The notes: a model not told the origin generated them from the letters alone. Positions 46,160 through 58,128 are shown, counted from the first letter of the stretch. The stretch is 64,000 nt of DNA from Spiroplasma corruscae (GCF_002237575.1 NZ_CP022535.1:1054001-1118000); one strand, 5' to 3'. Numbers and translations: made by a program.

Positions 46160-48836
46160 AAGAAATAATTTTCCCTTGTGCTAATAAGTTATTTCCTCCA
46201 CCTTTTAATGTATGGGTTTTGACTGATTTAAAAATATTAATTGCACTATATTTTTCTGTTAGTGTTTTAGAAACCGAAACATAATATGTCATTTTAGCAA
46301 CATTCACGATATGAATAACTAAATTTTCATATTTATTTTGTAATATGTCCATTAGAGTTTTAGTTTCATAATCATCTAGGTCATTTACTTCAAGTATTAT
46401 TTCGTTGTACCCATCTTTGCTTATTGGTGATACTTCTTTGTATTTGCTCACCTTTTCTTCAACGCTAATATCTCTAAATTTCTTTTGTAAATCTCTGAAT
46501 TCTTCTTTAATATCATTTATTAAAATTTTAAGATCTTCAATATTATACTTGTTGATTACAAACTCATTAAAACTATTAATAAGACTATCTATTTTATTTA
46601 TGCTTAGTTTTTCTTTAATTTGTTCTAGTTTGTTAGTAATATTTAATATTTCAACTTTATAAGTATCATATAGTTTATTTAAGTAATTATTAATTGCTGA
46701 GTGACTTGTTAGAGCACTATATCTATATAAACCACTACCTTTAGAATCGACATTAGTTATTAATAAATCCTCTATTTCTTTTGTTGAATTAACATGTGTT
46801 CCACCACATAATTCACACGAGAAAGTACCGAACTTTATAACCCTGACAATTTCATCATACTTTTCAGTGAATAATGCAAGTGCATTATACTTATCAAGAG
46901 CCTCTTTTAAACTACAATAAATAGTTTCTCTTGGTAAATCATTTTTTATTTCTCTTTCAACAACTTGATGTATTTGCTTTAATTCTTCTCTAGTTGGAGG
47001 TCTTTTATATGAAATATCAATTCTAAAACCTTCTTCATCGTTATAACTTCCATTTTGAATAGCTTCTCTACCTAGTACTTCTTGAATAGAAGCCTGTAAT
47101 ATATGTGTCCCTGAGTGATTTTTTAAAGTAAAATATCTTTTATCTTTATCAATTATTGCGTGAAATTTTTGTCCAACTCTTACTTTGTTTGTAAAAATAA
47201 TCTTATGAATATTTTGTTTATTTGGGCCTTGTTGTACATCAATGACCTTGTACGAGTTATTATATTCATCAATTACATACCCATTATCAGCTGCTTGACC
47301 TCCTTTTTCAGCATAAAAAGGGGTTTTATTAAAAATAGCATATACCGTTTGATTTTCTACTTCATCAAGTGGTTTATCATCTCAAAACATATAATTTAAG
47401 ACTACATCACATTCTTCTAAATCATATCCGACAAATTCTGAAGTTACATTTAGAGAAGTAAGGATTGGAGATTGCTTATTTCAAACTTTATCATTTTTTC
47501 TAGCACTCCTTGAAAGTTCTTTTACATTTTCAAGCAACTCATAATACTTTTCTAATTCAACAGTTACATTATATTCATTAGCTAACTCTGAAGTTAATTC
47601 TATTGGAAAACCATATGACTCAAATAAAAGTAGTGCATCTGCAGCACTTACAAATTTTTTGTTTTTTATAATTGATTCTAATAAATCAAAACCTTTGTTT
47701 AGTGTTTTTAAGAACTTTTGTTCTTCATCTATGATAACTTCTTTTACTAGACTTTCTTTTTCTACAATATATGGATAAAAATAACTCATACTATCAATAA
47801 CTTTATCTACTAATTTATACAAGAAGGCTTCATTTATACCAAGTTTTCTTCCGTATACAGAACTTCTTCTTATTAATCTACGGATAATGTAACCTCTATC
47901 TTTGTTACTTGGGAATACACCATCACTAACTGCAAAAACAACAGCCCTAATATGGTCTGCAATTACCTTAAATGCAGTGTTTATTTTTTGCTGATTTAAC
48001 TTAATATTTTGATAATCTTCATATACATAATTATGTTTATTTGAACACAATACTTCTAATTCTTTAATTGTAGGTAAGAATAAATCTGTTTCAAAATTTG
48101 TGGGTGTATTTTGGAAAATAGATGCTAGTCTTTCTAAACCTGCACCTGTATCAATATTTTTTCTTGGTAAATCATTGTAATTATTATTACCATCATTATT
48201 ATATTGAGAAAAAACAATATTTCAGATTTCAATGTATCTATCATTTTCTAAATCTTCTTTTAGTAATTTTGTCCCTAACTTATCTTTATCTCAATATTCC
48301 CCTCTGTCAAAAAAAATTTCAGTATTTGGTCCACAAGGGCCTTGTCCAACATCTCAGAAGTTTGTATCGCGACTTCCTTTGAATATATGGTCAGGCTTAA
48401 CTTTAATTATATTTGATCATATATCAAATGCCTCTTGATCATCTTCATATACAGTAATATACAAAAGTTCCTTATCGATTCCAAATCATTTATCAGAAGT
48501 TAATAATTCTCACGCAAATGAAATTGCTTCCTTTTTGAAATAATCTCCAATAGAAAAGTTACCCAGCATTTCAAACATTGTTTGATGACGCGCTGTAATA
48601 CCAACATTTTCTATGTCATTAGTACGTATAGATTTTTGTGAATTAGTTAATCTTGGAGATGGCGGAACTAACCTTCCGTCAAAATAAGGTTTTAGTGTTG
48701 CGACTCCAGAATTTATCCATAATAAACTTGGATCATTAATAGGTACCAAGCTAACTGGTTCTAAAAAATGATGTTCTTTTTTTTTAAAAAATTTAATTCA
48801 AGTATCTCTTATTTCATTAGTTGATAATTTTTTCAT
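46158..48836 (-). CDS. alaS: Alanyl-tRNA synthetase
   Basis: 892 residues. The class II catalytic domain begins [20 protein letters not shown] and holds the alanine-pocket region [38 protein letters not shown] and DIGFPIEL-like [12 protein letters not shown]. The editing domain contains HSGTHILQ-type and CGGTHV-type sequences (read around 47100 and 46800), and the C-terminal C-Ala region ends [14 protein letters not shown]. Length is normal. Third gene of the pepF-small protein-alaS unit. Confidence 0.97.
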
Positions 48837-48845
48837 AGTTCTCCC

Positions 48846-49103
48846 TTATATTGAACACTTACAATGAACAGCAAGTGTTATGCCACTAAACTTATTTTTA
48901 TTAAAAAATTCATTGTTATAAAATTTTATATTTCACGCCTCATTAGAAGAGTCACATGAATAATGTTTATTATAATTAATTGTTTCGTTACATACTATAC
49001 ATATTCTATGTATATCAAACTTATCCTCAGTCGCACCACATTGACACTCTAGTGCATTGCTTCAAGCATTTTCTGCTATTTTATCAAGTTCTATCTTATC
49101 CAA
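48846..49103 (-). CDS. Small cysteine-rich protein (possible zinc ribbon)
   Basis: 85 residues, not recognised. It starts with TTG, supported by AAGGAG eight bases upstream, and contains two TGA-Trp codons, so it is invisible to a standard-code or ATG-only search. Cysteines are arranged as CxC (20, 22), CxxC (35, 38), C50 and a C-terminal CxC (81, 83), with His 32, 47 and 80; this suggests metal binding. It lies 13 bases after pepF and 9 bases before the alaS ATG, so it is translated within that operon. A role is not evident. Confidence 0.72.
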
Positions 49104-49116
49104 AATAAATTCTCCT

Positions 49117-50892
49117 TTATAACAATTCATGTAATAAATTTAATAATCTATCCACTTCATTAACTAATGGTAAATATACATTATCATCTTCAAAATCTAC
49201 TCCAACTTGTTTTAAGGCATCTAAAGGATCTAAGGACCCTCCTAATTTAAGAAAACTTATAATATTTTCTTTTTTATTATTCTTAAAATCTTCATATAAC
49301 TTGAAACTTGCGACTATATCTATTGCATATTTATAAACATAATATGGTGAGTAAAAGAAGTGTGATATTTGAGACCAAAAGAATGTTTTTCTTTCTTTGT
49401 TATCAAATAAATCATACCCATACTCATTTTCAATGTCTTTATAAATTGACTCTAATTTTGATGCACTAAGTGGTTCACCATTGGCTATCATTGTATGAGC
49501 AGTATGTTCAAACTTAGCAAACTGTATTTGTCTGTAGAAAGTAGAGACTATATCAAATACCCTTTGTTGAATTAATGATATTTTTTCATTATTATCCTTA
49601 GTTTTATTTATCATAAATTCAAATAGAATATGTTCGTTAAATATTGATGCCACTTCAGCTAAAATTATTGGATAGTTATTTAAGGGGTATGGTTGAGCCT
49701 TTGTTGAAAATATTGTATGTACTGAGTGACCGATTTCGTGAGCTAATGTATTTAGAGATGAAAACTGATTATCTCAATTCATTAAAATTATTGGGTCTAA
49801 CTTATAATCACCTGATGAATAAGCACCACTAACTTTATTAACGTCCTCATAATAATCTATCATATTATCCTTAAATGCTACATCTAAATTATTTTTATAT
49901 TCATCTCCTAGTAACGATAATGCTTCTTTAACTATATTTATACCTTCTTGGACAGAATATTTAGTAGCATCAACATTTGTAAGTTTTAATTCTTTATCTG
50001 TTGAGAACATTTCTTTTAAGCCATGTGTCTGTTTAACAAGGTTAAAATATTTTTTTAATGTAGCGATATGAGTTTTACCTGCTTTTAATAACTTTGTATA
50101 AATCGATTCAGAAACTTTATCAGACTCTAAATGCATATTAATCGCCGAACTATAATTTCTTAATATATAATCTTCTTTATCTTTGGTTAAAATACTTTCA
50201 TAAATTTTTGCGTAGGTATGTTTATTTTTTGCATACTTTTCAAAGTATTTATTTACATAATCCTGACGAAATTGTTGATCTTTAATAGGGTCTGAATTCT
50301 GCATAACATCTCTAAATGTTGATGTATTTAAAATATATTCTTTCTCTTGATAAAGTATTTTTTCTTCACTAACATCTGCATATGTCAAAGTTTCATATAT
50401 ATCAATATAATTCGATCTACTTTGTTCAATTTTAGATATAAGTTCTTCTTGTTCCTTTTTTAGATGATGTTTTTTACTTTCAAATAAATCTTTATAACCT
50501 TTAACGTATCTTTGTAAGTTATTATTTTCTAAAGTTGTTAGAACATTATTCTCATCCAAAGATAAAATTTCGGGTACTACAAAACTTGTCATAACGTCAA
50601 CTTCTTGTGATATGTTTGAATATATAGTACTTAATTCTTGCAATGATTCATCAGTCTTGTCCAAGTCTGAAAGGTGAAGATACCTGGTAAGTTTTGCATC
50701 AATTTCGTCCATACCTTCTTCAACGCTAATTAACTTTAATAAGTTATTTTCTTGTCCAAGTTTCCCTTGTAGTTTATAAATTTCTTTAGATAATTCTAAT
50801 AATTTTTTAGAATCTTCTTTCCATTCTCCAATATTTTTATATATATTAGTAAAATCTCATTTGTATTTTATACTTGCGTTATTTCTTTTCAT
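49117..50892 (-). CDS. pepF: Oligoendopeptidase F (M3 metallopeptidase)
   Basis: Cytosolic zinc peptidase cleaving short peptides. 591 residues. The zinc motif HEIGHSVHT starts at residue 385 and is preceded by SGAYSSGDYKLDPIILMNW, and followed by FEFMINKTKD, FYRQIQFAKFEHTAH and HFFYSPYYVYKYAIDIVAS, all typical of PepF. Length matches the family. The start ATG at 50892 has no ribosome binding site but a TATAAT seven bases upstream, suggesting a leaderless mRNA. Confidence 0.95.
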
Positions 50893-50898
50893 ATCATT

Positions 50899-50904
50899 AT
50901 TATA
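50899..50904 (-). promoter_or_regulatory. -10 element placing transcription start at the pepF ATG
   Basis: TATAAT on the minus strand ends six bases before the pepF ATG, so the usual start point falls on or next to the initiation codon. No Shine-Dalgarno sequence is present. Confidence 0.45.
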
Positions 50905-50945
50905 AAAGAATACTTCTAGATTTATAAGAAAATATTATTATAACT

Positions 50946-51512
50946 TTATAAAGCTTTTAATTTTTTGATTGGGTATAACTTTTCATAAACTTGATTATAA
51001 ATAATATCGGTTGTTTTACTTTCTTTAAAATATTTAGTAACTACACTTGAAAGAAATAGTGTAAATTCTTTTTCTCTTACGACCCCTCTTATAGAAAAAA
51101 TATAAGAACTAGTTATATGTATAGTTTCAGTGTCTTCTTCGATATATACATAATCATCTAACCCAGTGAATATTTGTCTTGCAGCAATAGATATTGGATT
51201 TGCCCCATTTTCTATTTTTTCATCTAGAAATTTTAGGTATGTTCCATTTAATTTGTTAGCTTTTATTCCGGCTTCATTAACTTCCTGAGTGTCTTCGTAA
51301 GTTTTAGCAAGTCGTGACGTAGTCATTTTAACTGGTTCATTATACAAAGGAACTAACGCTAGTACGTTACTTGTTATTAATTCACGAACATCTTTGGTAG
51401 TTTTGCCACTTCTTAAGTTAAAAACTTTAGTACAACCAACAACATTAGATGTAGTGGTTAATAATGAAGTTGAAAGCAATGTTAATGACAGAAATTTTAG
51501 AATCTTTTTCAT
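50946..51512 (-). CDS. Predicted lipoprotein
   Basis: 188 residues. The signal peptide MKKILKFLSLTLLSTSLLTT ends in a lipobox TSNVVGC with the lipid-modified Cys near residue 27. The mature part (about 160 residues) is unrecognised, with a C-terminal YEKLYPIKKLKAL. The ATG at 51512 is chosen because GAGGATTAAT precedes it. It lies between pepA's terminator and pepF; no obvious terminator separates it from pepF, but pepF has its own -10. Function unknown. Confidence 0.8.
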   Translation of the reverse strand: MKKILKFLSLTLLSTSLLTTTSNVVGCTKVFNLRSGKTTKDVRELITSNVLALVPLYNEPVKMTTSRLAKTYEDTQEVNEAGIKANKLNGTYLKFLDEKIENGANPISIAARQIFTGLDDYVYIEEDTETIHITSSYIFSIRGVVREKEFTLFLSSVVTKYFKESKTTDIIYNQVYEKLYPIKKLKAL

Positions 51513-51583
51513 ATTAATCCTCATATTTATAATTAAAATTATTATACAAATTAATTAAGTTTTTATTAATATTATTTAAGGAA

Positions 51584-51619
51584 TATAAAAAAAACTTCAT
51601 ACTCTTGAAGATGAAGTTT
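51584..51619 (-). terminator. Terminator after pepA
   Basis: 9-bp stem AAACTTCAT / ATGAAGTTT with a 10-base loop, then eight T on the minus strand. Confidence 0.85.
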
Positions 51620-51628
51620 CTTTAACTA

Positions 51629-52963
51629 CTATTTTAAAAGTTCAAACATTGTTTTTAACATTGGAGCTCTTCCTCTATGTTCGTGGTCTGCTGTTGCTGC
51701 AATATCAAGGTGTAAATACTCCTTACCTTCTGAGAATGATTCTAAGAAAGCTGCGGCTGTTGATGAACCTGCTTCTCTTCCTGGTTCAGAGTTTGTAATA
51801 TCAGCTATTTTTGAGCATTTCATTGCTTCAAGATGATCACAAATTAAAGGTTGTCTTCAAATTGGTTCCATTGACTCCGTTGACGCTTTGTAAAAATCAT
51901 CATAAAAACTATCCGACTTACTAAATGCACCAGTAAACCATTTACCTAAAGCAATTACTATTGCACCAGTTAAAGTTGCAACTGTAATAACTCTTTCGGC
52001 CTTTTGATTTCTTACTGCATATGTTATACCATCAGCTAAAACCAATCTTCCTTCTGCATCCGTATTATTTATTTCAACAGTCATTCCATTCATTGAAGCA
52101 ACAACTGATTCTGTTAATGTTGCATTCCCACCAATTCTGTTATCTGTAAACATTCCAACTGCAACTACATTACATTTAGCTTTTCTTTTAGCTAAAGCCA
52201 TTACTGTTGATAAAGTAATTGCGGCTCCAGACATATCAAATTTCATATCATCTAAATAGTTAGAAGGTTTTAAATTATAACCCCCTGAATCAAATGTTAT
52301 ACCTTTACCAACTAAGGCAATTTTTTTAGCGCTTGGGTCTCCATTGTATTCCAAGACAACAACTCTAGGGTCTACATAAGAACCTTTATTTACAGCTAGT
52401 AATAAGCCCATTTTCATTTCTTCAATTTGTTTTTTATCAAAGATTGTTATTTTAACATTCCCTAACTCATTTGCCTTTGCTTCAATTCTTTTTGCAAGTT
52501 CAACAGAAGTACCAACGTTTGGTGGTAAATCTTGTAAATCACGCGCAAAGTTCATATACTCTAGTTTAATTGAAGATTCTTCATATAAATCTTTGAATTT
52601 TGAATCAAATACAAAATTATAGTTCTTACATTTACATTCTTCTTTTTTCATTGAGAACTGTTTGTGTGTTTCAAATAATGTTGTTTCTACGACAGCTTTG
52701 AAAGCTTTATTTGCGTCTTTAAATAGACTAACGAATGAGTTTACATCAATATTAATATCATATTTATTAGTTTTAAAAAATGGTATCAAAACCTTAACAA
52801 GGTTTTTTAAACAACAATCATCCTTCAAAAACATATAAATTGTTTTTTCACTTTCAATTAAAGTACTTACTCCATGTTCTTTTATAACAAGACTATTTAA
52901 GTTGTACTTTGAATTAACCGCTTTTAATGTTAATTCTAAATTTTTATCATTTATTGTTATCAT
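51629..52963 (-). CDS. pepA: Leucyl aminopeptidase (M17 family)
   Basis: Removes N-terminal residues from peptides; two-metal enzyme. 444 residues with VGKGITFDSGGYNLKPS, DMSGAAITL and the signature NTDAEGRLVLADG, plus GNATLTESVVASMNG. The N-terminal domain (to about 150) is poorly conserved, as usual for M17. One TGA-Trp splits off the C-terminal 65 residues under the standard code. It follows the GIY-YIG gene by 15 bases. Confidence 0.96.
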
Positions 52964-52978
52964 AAATTTTCTCCTTCT

Positions 52979-53590
52979 TTATATTCTATTATAAAGTAAT
53001 TCTTTGTTATGACTTATATTAATTACTTCTTTACATAATTTATTTCTACATTTTATATATATACTAAGTCTGAATTTAGCTTTTTGTAAATTATTTAATC
53101 TTGAGTACATATTACCGTGATTATTACTACACTTTGCTCTTTTTGATACTAATTTTGTGTTCATGTTGTATCTTTTTGATCTTAGTATATAAATATAATA
53201 AGTCTCTAAAAATAATCTTTTACTTTGGTCCTTTTCCAAACTTAAAATTAGAAATTTAATATTACTTTCTGTTGCTCCAAGTTTACTCATTATACGGTAT
53301 TTTTTTTTATTTGAGTTAAGACCTTGAATATGTTGTTTAAACCTTTTGAATAAATCTATCGACTCACCAACATAGCTAAATATAATACTATTATCAATTT
53401 CACAATACATTAAATACACACCAGAAAGGATTACTCTTTGTTTTTTTATACAACTAATGTCTATCTTAATTTTTGTATCCTTAAAATAATTTACTAGTTT
53501 ATTCATATAAATATCTTCAATTAATTTATAATCGTTTATTATTTTTGTTTTAATATCATAAACTATTTTAAATTTTTCAGTTGGTTGCAT
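52979..53590 (-). CDS. GIY-YIG nuclease domain protein
   Basis: 203 residues. A GIY-YIG core is visible: GVYLMY at 57-62, SYVGES at 72-77, the catalytic Arg in FKRFKQH (R83) and the metal-binding Glu in FLETYYIYIL (E129). This order and spacing fit the fold. The 55 residues before and 60 basic residues after (KRAKCSNNHGNMYSRLNNL) are unrecognised; they lack UvrC helicase-linker motifs, so it is not UvrC. Resemblance to UPF/homing-type GIY-YIG proteins is only at the domain level. It starts with ATG after GAGGAAACTT and has its own TATAAT upstream (53625-53630). Possibly a mobile or restriction nuclease, or a cell-specific nuclease; not determined. Confidence 0.75.
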   Translation of the reverse strand: MQPTEKFKIVYDIKTKIINDYKLIEDIYMNKLVNYFKDTKIKIDISCIKKQRVILSGVYLMYCEIDNSIIFSYVGESIDLFKRFKQHIQGLNSNKKKYRIMSKLGATESNIKFLILSLEKDQSKRLFLETYYIYILRSKRYNMNTKLVSKRAKCSNNHGNMYSRLNNLQKAKFRLSIYIKCRNKLCKEVINISHNKELLYNRI

Positions 53591-53624
53591 AAGTTTCCTC
53601 TTATATTAATGTGTATTTATAAAA

Positions 53625-53630
53625 ATTATA
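53625..53630 (-). promoter_or_regulatory. -10 element before the GIY-YIG gene
   Basis: TATAAT on the minus strand 35 bases before the ATG, between the tuf terminator and the gene. Confidence 0.4.
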
Positions 53631-53674
53631 TATCTTTAAATAACTTTTGGTATCTTTACTTTAATAATTAATTT

Positions 53675-53707
53675 TAAATTAAAAAAACTTTACGAATAAA
53701 GTTTTTT
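53675..53707 (-). terminator. Terminator after tuf
   Basis: Perfect 11-bp stem AAAAAACTTTA / TAAAGTTTTTT with a CGAA tetraloop, followed by a T-rich tract on the minus strand; 10 bases past the tuf stop. Confidence 0.88.
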
Positions 53708-53717
53708 AATTATATTA

Positions 53718-54905
53718 TTATTTTTCAATACCAGTTACAGTACCAGCACCAATTGTTCTTCCACCTTCTCTAATTGAGAATTTTGTTCCTTGTTCAACAG
53801 CAATTGGTTTAATTAACTCAATTGTTAGTTCAACGTTATCACCAGGCATAACCATGTCTGTTCCTTGTGGTAAGTGAACTTCTCCAGTAACGTCTGTTGT
53901 ACGGAAATAGAATTGTGGTCTATATTTATTAAAGAATGGTTTGTGACGTCCACCTTCTTCTTGTGTCAATGCATATACTGATGCTAATAATCTTGTGTGT
54001 GGATTAATAGTTCCTGGTTTTGCAAGAACTTGTCCACGTTCAATATTACTTCTATCAACACCTCTTAAAAGAGCTCCAACGTTATCTCCAGCTTCAGCAT
54101 AGTCAAGTAATTTTCTAAACATTTCTAGTCCAGTAACAACTACTTTTTTTCTTTCTTCAACTAAACCAACAATTTCAACTTCATCGTTAGTTTTGATAAC
54201 TCCTCTTTCAACTCTACCAGTTGCAACAGTTCCACGTCCTGTAATTGTGAATACGTCTTCAACAGGCATTAAGAAAGTTTTTTCTTTATCACGAGTTGGT
54301 GTTGGGATGTATTCATCAACTGAGTTCATTAGTTCTTCAACTTTTTCAACTCATTTTGCATCACCATTTAAAGCTCCTAAGGCAGAACCATAAATAACTG
54401 GTGCTCCATCTCCATCAAAATCATATTGACTTAATAACTCTCTAACTTCCATTTCAACAAGTTCGATCAATTCTTGATCATCAACCATGTCACATTTATT
54501 TAAAAACACAACGATTGCTGGTACTCCAACTTGTCTTGATAGTAAGATATGTTCTCTTGTTTGAGGCATTGGTCCATCAGTTGCAGCAACAACTAAGATA
54601 GCTCCATCCATTTGTGCAGCTCCTGTAATCATGTTTTTAACATAATCGGCATGACCTGGACAGTCCACGTGAGCGTAGTGTCTTTTATCTGTTTTATATT
54701 CAACGTGTGATGTATTAATTGTAATACCACGTTCTCTTTCTTCTGGTGCGTTGTCTATATTTGCATAGTCTTTAAACTCAGCTCCACCTTTTGCTGCTAA
54801 TACTTTAGTAATTGCAGCAGTTAAAGTAGTTTTACCGTGGTCAACGTGACCTATTGTCCCAATATTAACGTGAGGTAAACTACGGTCGAATGCTTCTTTT
54901 GCCAT
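53718..54905 (-). CDS. tuf: Elongation factor Tu
   Basis: 395 residues. G1 GHVDHGKT, G3 DCPGHADY and G4 NKCD are intact, as are RERGITIN and the domain 2-3 segments [21 protein letters not shown] and [11 protein letters not shown]. The ATG at 54905 ([19 protein letters not shown]) has AAAGGAA upstream. One TGA-Trp in the middle splits it under the standard code. Confidence 0.98.
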
Positions 54906-54999
54906 AATCTTAATTCCTTTCAAAAAATTTTATAAAATGTCATAAATTATTTTAATTGATTTTATATAAATTACAATAGTTTTTATTTTAAGTTAATTT

Positions 55000-57069
55000 T
55001 TATTTTTGAGATTTTTTAACAATCTCTTCTGCAATACTTTTTGGTGCTTCATTATAATGACTAAATATCATTGTATAGTTTCCACGCCCTTGAGTAAATG
55101 ATCTTAGTTCAGTTGCATAACCAAACATTTCTGATAAAGGCACTTTTGCTTTAACAGTTTGAGCATTTCCTCTTTGTTCTGATCCTTCAATAAGACCACG
55201 TTTTGATGATATGTTACCCATAACATCCCCATAATATTCATCTGGAACAGTTACTTCAACTGACATTATTGGTTCTAATAATACAGGATTTACTTTTTTT
55301 GCTGCTTCTTTTAAAGCTAGTGATGCAGCAATTTTATAAGCCATTTCACTTGAGTCAACGTCATGGTATGAACCATCAACGATTGTTGCTTTGACATCTA
55401 TCATTGGGAAACCTGCAATAACACCATTTTGTAATGCATTTTCTAACCCTACTCTTGCAGCGTTGATATATTCTTTTGATATTTTACCACCAACAATTTT
55501 GTCAACTCATTCAAACCCTTTATCATGATTAGGTTCAAATTCAATAACAACGTGACCATACTGTCCACGACCACCTGATTGTTTAACATATTTACCTTCT
55601 ACTTTTGCTGATTGTTTAATAGTTTCTCTATAAGAAACTTGTGGTGCACCAACATTAGTTTCGACTTTGAACTCTCTTTTAAGTCTATCAACGATAATGT
55701 CTAGGTGTAATTCACCCATTCCAGCAATAATAGTTTGACCTGTTTCTTCATCAGTGAATGTTCTAAAAGTAGGATCTTCTTCTGATAATTTATTTAAAGA
55801 AATTCCTAATTTTTCTTGATCAGCTTTTGTTTTTGGTTCAAGAGCTAAGTGAATAACCGGTTCTGGGAATACCATTGATTCTAATATAATTGGATTTTTT
55901 TCATCAGATAATGTATCACCAGTTGTTGTATCTTTTAATCCAACAGCAGCCGCAATATCTCCGGCATATACTTCTTCAATTTCTTCTCTATTATTTGCGT
56001 GCATTCTTAATAATCGACCAACACGTTCTTTTTTGTCTTTTGTTGCATTAAGAACATAACTTCCTTTATTCAATATACCTGAGTAAACTCTAAAGAAAGT
56101 AAGTTTACCAACAAATGGATCTGTCATTATTTTAAATGCTAACGCAGAGAAAGGTTCTTCATCAGTTGAATGTCTTTCTGATTCACTACCATCTTGTAGA
56201 ATACCTTTAATTGAAGGTACATCTAAAGGTGATGGTAGGTAATCTACAACGGCATCTAGTAATAACTTTACACCTTTGTTTTTAAATGCAGACCCGGCTA
56301 ATACTGGGAAGAATTCAGCTGATATAACCCCTTTACGAATTGCACCTTTTAATTCAGGGATAGTAATTTCTCCCCCATCAAGGAATTTCATCATTAATTC
56401 TTCATCATATTCAACTGCTGCTTCAATTAATTGTGCTCTTAGCTCTTCTGCTTGTTCTTTTAAATCGCTTGGTATTTCAATAGGTTTAGCTATTTCTTCG
56501 GCTGCACCATCAAAATGTCAAGCCTTCATTTCAACCAAATCAATAATTCCGTCAAACTGATCTTCAGCACCTATTGGTAATTGAATTGGTGATGCTTTCG
56601 CACCCAGTCTATCACCAATAGTTTTAACAGAGTACATAAAGTCTGCACCTGTTTTATCCATTTTGTTTACAAATACTACTCTTGGAACTCTATATGTAGT
56701 TGCTTGACGTCAAACTGTTTCAGTTTGTGGTTCAACTCCACTTTGCCCATCAAGAACAGCAACTGCTCCATCTAGTACTCTTAAGGATCTTTCAACTTCA
56801 ACTGTGAAGTCAACGTGACCTGGAGTATCAATAATATTGAATCTATGGTCGGCTCAAAATGCAGTTGTTGCAGCAGAAGTAATTGTAATACCACGTTCTT
56901 GTTCTTGTGCCATTCAGTCCATTTGTGATTCTCCTTCATGAGTTTCACCTATTTTATGAATTTTACCAGTGTGGAATAAAATACGTTCTGTTGTTGTAGT
57001 TTTACCTGCATCAATGTGAGCCATAATACCAAAGTTTCTTGTTTTATCTAAACTATAATCTCTTGGCAT
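55000..57069 (-). CDS. fusA: Elongation factor G
   Basis: 689 residues, [20 protein letters not shown], with the G1 motif [15 protein letters not shown], then [13 protein letters not shown]-type switch region and domain IV/V sequences [12 protein letters not shown] and [14 protein letters not shown]-like [20 protein letters not shown]. Full length. Several TGA-Trp codons. Preceded by rpsG as in the str operon. Confidence 0.97.
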
Positions 57070-57087
57070 AATTGCACCCCCTTAAAA

Positions 57088-57555
57088 TTATCAACGATAG
57101 TGTGCAAAAGCCTTATTTGCCTCTGCCATTTTGTGAGTATCTTCACGTTTTTTAACTGAACCACCAACACCGTTTGATGCATCAATTATTTCGTTTGCTA
57201 ATCTTTCAATCATTTCTTTTTCATTTCTTAATCTTGAGTAATTAATTAGCCATCTTAATGCAAGAGTAACTTTTCTCTCATTTGAAACTTCGATTGGAAC
57301 TTGATAGTTAGCCCCACCAATACGTCTAACTTTTAATTCTAAGTGAGGTTTAATATTTTCTATTGCTTTATTAAAAACTTCTATAGGACTTACCTGAGTT
57401 TTTTCTTTTATTATATCGAATGCTTTATATAAGATATGTTGAGCTGTTCCTCTTTTTCCATCTAACATAATTTTATTAACTGCTTTAGTTACTAATTTAG
57501 AATTATAAATTGGATCAGGTAGTACATCTCTTTTTTCCGCTTGATGTTTACGCAT
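57088..57555 (-). CDS. rpsG: 30S ribosomal protein S7
   Basis: 155 residues, [20 protein letters not shown], with [21 protein letters not shown] and the C-terminus [15 protein letters not shown]. The terminal Trp is TGA followed by TAA. Confidence 0.98.
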
Positions 57556-57576
57556 TGTTTTTCTCCTTTCTAATTA

Positions 57577-57996
57577 TTATTTTTTTTCTTTAGGTCTTTT
57601 AGCACCATATAAAGAACGACTTTGCATTCTTTTATTAACACCAGTTGTATCTAATGTTCCCCTAATTATATGGTAACGAACTCCGGGTAAATCCTTAACC
57701 CTACCACCACGTATCAATACAACACTATGTTCTTGTAAGTTATGTCCTTCTCCTGGTATATAAGCAGTAACTTCCATACCGTTTGTAAGTCTAACCCTTG
57801 CGTATTTTCTTAACGCAGAGTTAGGTTTTTTAGGAGTCATTGTAGCAACCCTTGTACAAACTCCTCTTTTTTGAGGAGAAGATACTTTAGTTACTTTTTT
57901 TAATAAAGTATTAACTCCTCTATTTAATGCAGGCGCTTTAGTTTTTCAAGTTTTTGCTTTTCTTGGTTTTCGAACTAATTGGTTTATTGTAGCCAT
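57577..57996 (-). CDS. rpsL: 30S ribosomal protein S12
   Basis: 139 residues, [20 protein letters not shown], with [17 protein letters not shown] and the decoding-centre [17 protein letters not shown]. The family length fits. A TGA-Trp at residue 17 and the N-terminal 50 residues are missed under the standard code. First gene of the str cluster. Confidence 0.98.
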
Positions 57997-58047
57997 AAAT
58001 TTTCCTCCTTTCCACAATACCGAGTGTTTTGTTCTTACACAAAGGTA

Positions 58048-58053
58048 ATTATA
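58048..58053 (-). promoter_or_regulatory. -10 element of the rpsL-rpsG-fusA unit
   Basis: TATAAT on the minus strand 52 bases before the rpsL ATG. Bases 57997-58128 otherwise form the spacer between two divergent units. Confidence 0.45.
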
Positions 58054-58128
58054 TACTTAATTTTAATAAATATCATACTTTTTTTAAAATTCTCCAATAA
58101 TATTTAGTAATAAATTAATTTTAAATAT

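Noticed and set aside
1-57996. Apparent frameshifts and split genes in leuS, mgtA, purL, secY, alaS, fusA, tuf and others
   Set aside because: All breaks fall at TGA codons in the same frame, usually at conserved Trp positions; with code 4 the genes are intact.
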